Assembly (NCBI GenBank): GCA_001462255.1
Contig: LIUJ01000231.1
Location: 1,543 to 14,954, forward strand
DNA length: 13,412 bases
DNA from: Fibrobacteria bacterium GUT77
Lineage (GTDB): Bacteria > Fibrobacterota > Chitinivibrionia > Chitinivibrionales > Chitinispirillaceae
Direction of reading: 5' to 3'
Program-made: the position numbers and the translations under genes
The notes under the pieces: model-generated
Told to the model about the DNA's origin: nothing
The model's database searches: none
The model's input: only the letters and a program-made list of their open reading frames with translations
Part shown: positions 11,837 through 13,412 of the stretch, piece by piece
How the letters are laid out: each line of letters begins with the position of its first letter
Position numbering within the stretch: the first letter of the stretch is position 1

Positions 11837-13412
11837 CTATAGCGTCGCGTATACCCACCGATCAATGTTCCTCTTTTCATAGTCGAAGCTCACACCGACC
11901 TTGAACACCTTTTTACCGCTACCTATCCATGGGTATGCGTACTCTTTGGTGTCGATCTGCGCCAACGCGTCCTCCGCGCTACCGCTTAGCTTGAACTCGA
12001 AACAGTAGACTATGGCTCGCGTTTCGACAATCGCGTCAATCCGCCCCGCCGATATCCTTACCTCCGGACGGCAGTCGAAGCCGAGCATTTTGAATATCAG
12101 GCATACTACCGTTTGGAAATACGCCTCTTTTTCGGGGGGTACTATGTCATAAGGAATTCCGGCGAGGAAGACCTTTATCGCGTTCAGCATAGCGTCTACG
12201 TCGCCGTCGTGGATGGCGTCGATCAGTTTGAGGTGAAGTGCGTCGGCATTTTCGGACGGAACGCCTAATCCGTGTTTTACGAGCGAATTCGCGAAAGACG
12301 CATATACCTCCTCGTTGGGGTAGTCGAGCGTGAAGCATCGCCTATCATCATCGTAGTCGGTTATCGTGAGGTAACCGGTTTGGTACAGTAACGGTGCAGC
12401 TTTCATATTTTCTATGTCGTACTTCCCGAAATCATTGTACTCGACTCGCATATTACCTATATTTTGAATATTGACCTTATGCATATTGAGCAAGTCCACA
12501 AGAAAAGACGGCGTAGCGCTTCCGTACCAATAATCGGAGAACTCACCGTTGCCATCAAAGTGGTTGAGTAGGCCGAAAGGGTTGTAGACCGTAATCGGGG
12601 CTTTTGAGAAGCGGTAGCCATTGTAGAAGCGGCGCACTTCATCCAAGTAACTTTCACGACTACGTCCGGTGCGTTCAAGAACGCCGTCTATCTCCGGCCT
12701 GAAATCGGCTTCCAACTCTTCCTGCGTCACACCGCAGAGATCGGCGTAATTCGGATCAAGCGTCAGGTCTTTCAGTTGGTTTAAGTCCGAAAAGATGCTG
12801 ACGTGTGAAAACTTGCTCACGCCAGTTATGAAGACAAAGCGCAGGTAATCATCACAGGATTTTAGGACACCGTAGAACGCCTTGAGCGCGTCCCTTAACT
12901 CAATATGAACATCCCGCTTGTCTAACGTATTGGTCAGCGGCTTGTCGTACTCGTCAATAACGACAACGGCTTTTTCGCCGATTTTGTCGCAAGATTCTTC
13001 TATGAGATACTTGAATTGGCTCGCCGGACGAACAGTTCGATCAAGCGCGACCCCATATTTTTTAGCTGTACTCCGCATTTCAGAGTATAACGTATCGTAA
13101 AGCTCCTCCACCCCATATTTGGAGTACTCTCCGGCGTTCAGGTCAATCCGAATCACCGGATGCCGCTTCCACTCCCAATCGAGCGAGTCCATAGCCAACG
13201 ACGGACGCCCCCCTATCTCCCCGAACAGCTCGCGCCGTCCCTCGAAGATCGATCCAAGCGTGGAGCAAAGCAACGACTTCCCGAAACGCCTCGGACGCGA
13301 TAGAAAAAACGCCTTACCGGAGCCGGTGATAAGCTCATATGCACGGGCGGTCTTGTCCACATAAACAAAACCGCGCTCACGGATGTCAGGAAAGCTCTGA
13401 ATGCCTACGGGC
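11837..13412 (-). CDS. AAA-ATPase-like / PD-(D/E)XK nuclease protein, 5' end cut by right window edge
   Basis: About 524 residues are visible. The frame stays open to the right edge and reads PVGIQSFPDIRERGFVYVDK, the known N-terminal block of the AAA-ATPase_like family (PF09820). The true start is therefore a few codons outside, and the GTG at 13360 is internal. In visible numbering, Walker A is RPRRFGKS (39-46) and Walker B VVVIDEYDKPL has Asp153 and Glu154. Family blocks FITGVSKFSHVSIFSDLNQL and RFYNGYRF follow. The C-terminal PDDEXK_9-like domain has GRIDAIVE with Asp459 and FEFKLSG with Glu472 and Lys474. The family is very common in gut and rumen Bacteroidota, Fibrobacterota and Fusobacteria, often in many copies, and has no settled role. 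It is read before the neighbouring ATPase gene, 44 nt away, so the two are probably co-transcribed. Confidence 0.9.
   Translation of the reverse strand, partial: PVGIQSFPDIRERGFVYVDKTARAYELITGSGKAFFLSRPRRFGKSLLCSTLGSIFEGRRELFGEIGGRPSLAMDSLDWEWKRHPVIRIDLNAGEYSKYGVEELYDTLYSEMRSTAKKYGVALDRTVRPASQFKYLIEESCDKIGEKAVVVIDEYDKPLTNTLDKRDVHIELRDALKAFYGVLKSCDDYLRFVFITGVSKFSHVSIFSDLNQLKDLTLDPNYADLCGVTQEELEADFRPEIDGVLERTGRSRESYLDEVRRFYNGYRFSKAPITVYNPFGLLNHFDGNGEFSDYWYGSATPSFLVDLLNMHKVNIQNIGNMRVEYNDFGKYDIENMKAAPLLYQTGYLTITDYDDDRRCFTLDYPNEEVYASFANSLVKHGLGVPSENADALHLKLIDAIHDGDVDAMLNAIKVFLAGIPYDIVPPEKEAYFQTVVCLIFKMLGFDCRPEVRISAGRIDAIVETRAIVYCFEFKLSGSAEDALAQIDTKEYAYPWIGSGKKVFKVGVSFDYEKRNIDRWVYATL

Noticed and set aside
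13358..13360. GTG as the start of the last ATPase gene
   Set aside because: The frame continues to the window edge and encodes the conserved family N-terminus PVGIQSF...GFVYVDKT, so this codon is an internal valine.
10212..13412. The ATPase pair as part of a transposon or integrated element
   Set aside because: No transposase, integrase, terminal inverted repeats or target duplication were seen within the visible part. The right side is outside the window, so only a negative for this stretch can be given.

Overview
The window looks like chromosome from a Gram-negative bacterium of moderate to fairly high GC. Evidence for an outer membrane is an MlaD/MCE-type lipid-transport protein, an MsbA-like ABC exporter and a secreted protein with a Sec signal peptide. 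The small ribosomal protein bTHX, a C4 zinc-ribbon coiled-coil protein, a GH57 enzyme and AAA-ATPase/PD-(D/E)XK genes together suggest a member of the FCB side of the tree (Fibrobacterota-like is my best guess), but the sequence alone does not fix the phylum. Genes are tightly packed. Start codons include TTG and GTG, and Shine-Dalgarno sites are AAAGGA/GAGGAG-like.

Layout. (1) Positions 1-2947, minus strand: an operon read hpf, mlaD-like, HPr, hom, thrC, with thrC cut by the left edge. It joins ribosome hibernation, lipid transport, phosphocarrier signalling and threonine synthesis. (2) Positions 2948-3173: AT-rich divergent promoter region. (3) Positions 3174-4214, plus strand: a predicted membrane-anchored winged-helix/coiled-coil protein of unknown function, then the 30-residue ribosomal protein bTHX. 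(4) Positions 4263-6945, plus strand: a CAU-anticodon tRNA, a C4 zinc-ribbon coiled-coil protein and an MsbA-like ABC exporter whose start overlaps the zinc-ribbon stop. (5) Positions 6952-8489, minus strand: a secreted protein of unknown function overlapping a solo class I fumarase/tartrate dehydratase beta subunit. (6) Positions 8490-8704: second divergent promoter region. (7) Positions 8705-10194, plus strand: a cytoplasmic GH57 protein with a strong intrinsic terminator. (8) Positions 10212-13412, minus strand: two different AAA-ATPase/PD-(D/E)XK proteins in tandem, the upstream one cut by the right edge.

Most genes are housekeeping. The items that known families explain least are the wHTH-TM-coiled-coil protein with repeated acidic-Phe linker motifs, the tandem ATPase-nuclease pair, the isolated fumarase beta subunit, and the hpf-mlaD-HPr arrangement. 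No CRISPR array, insertion sequence, rRNA or phage gene was seen.
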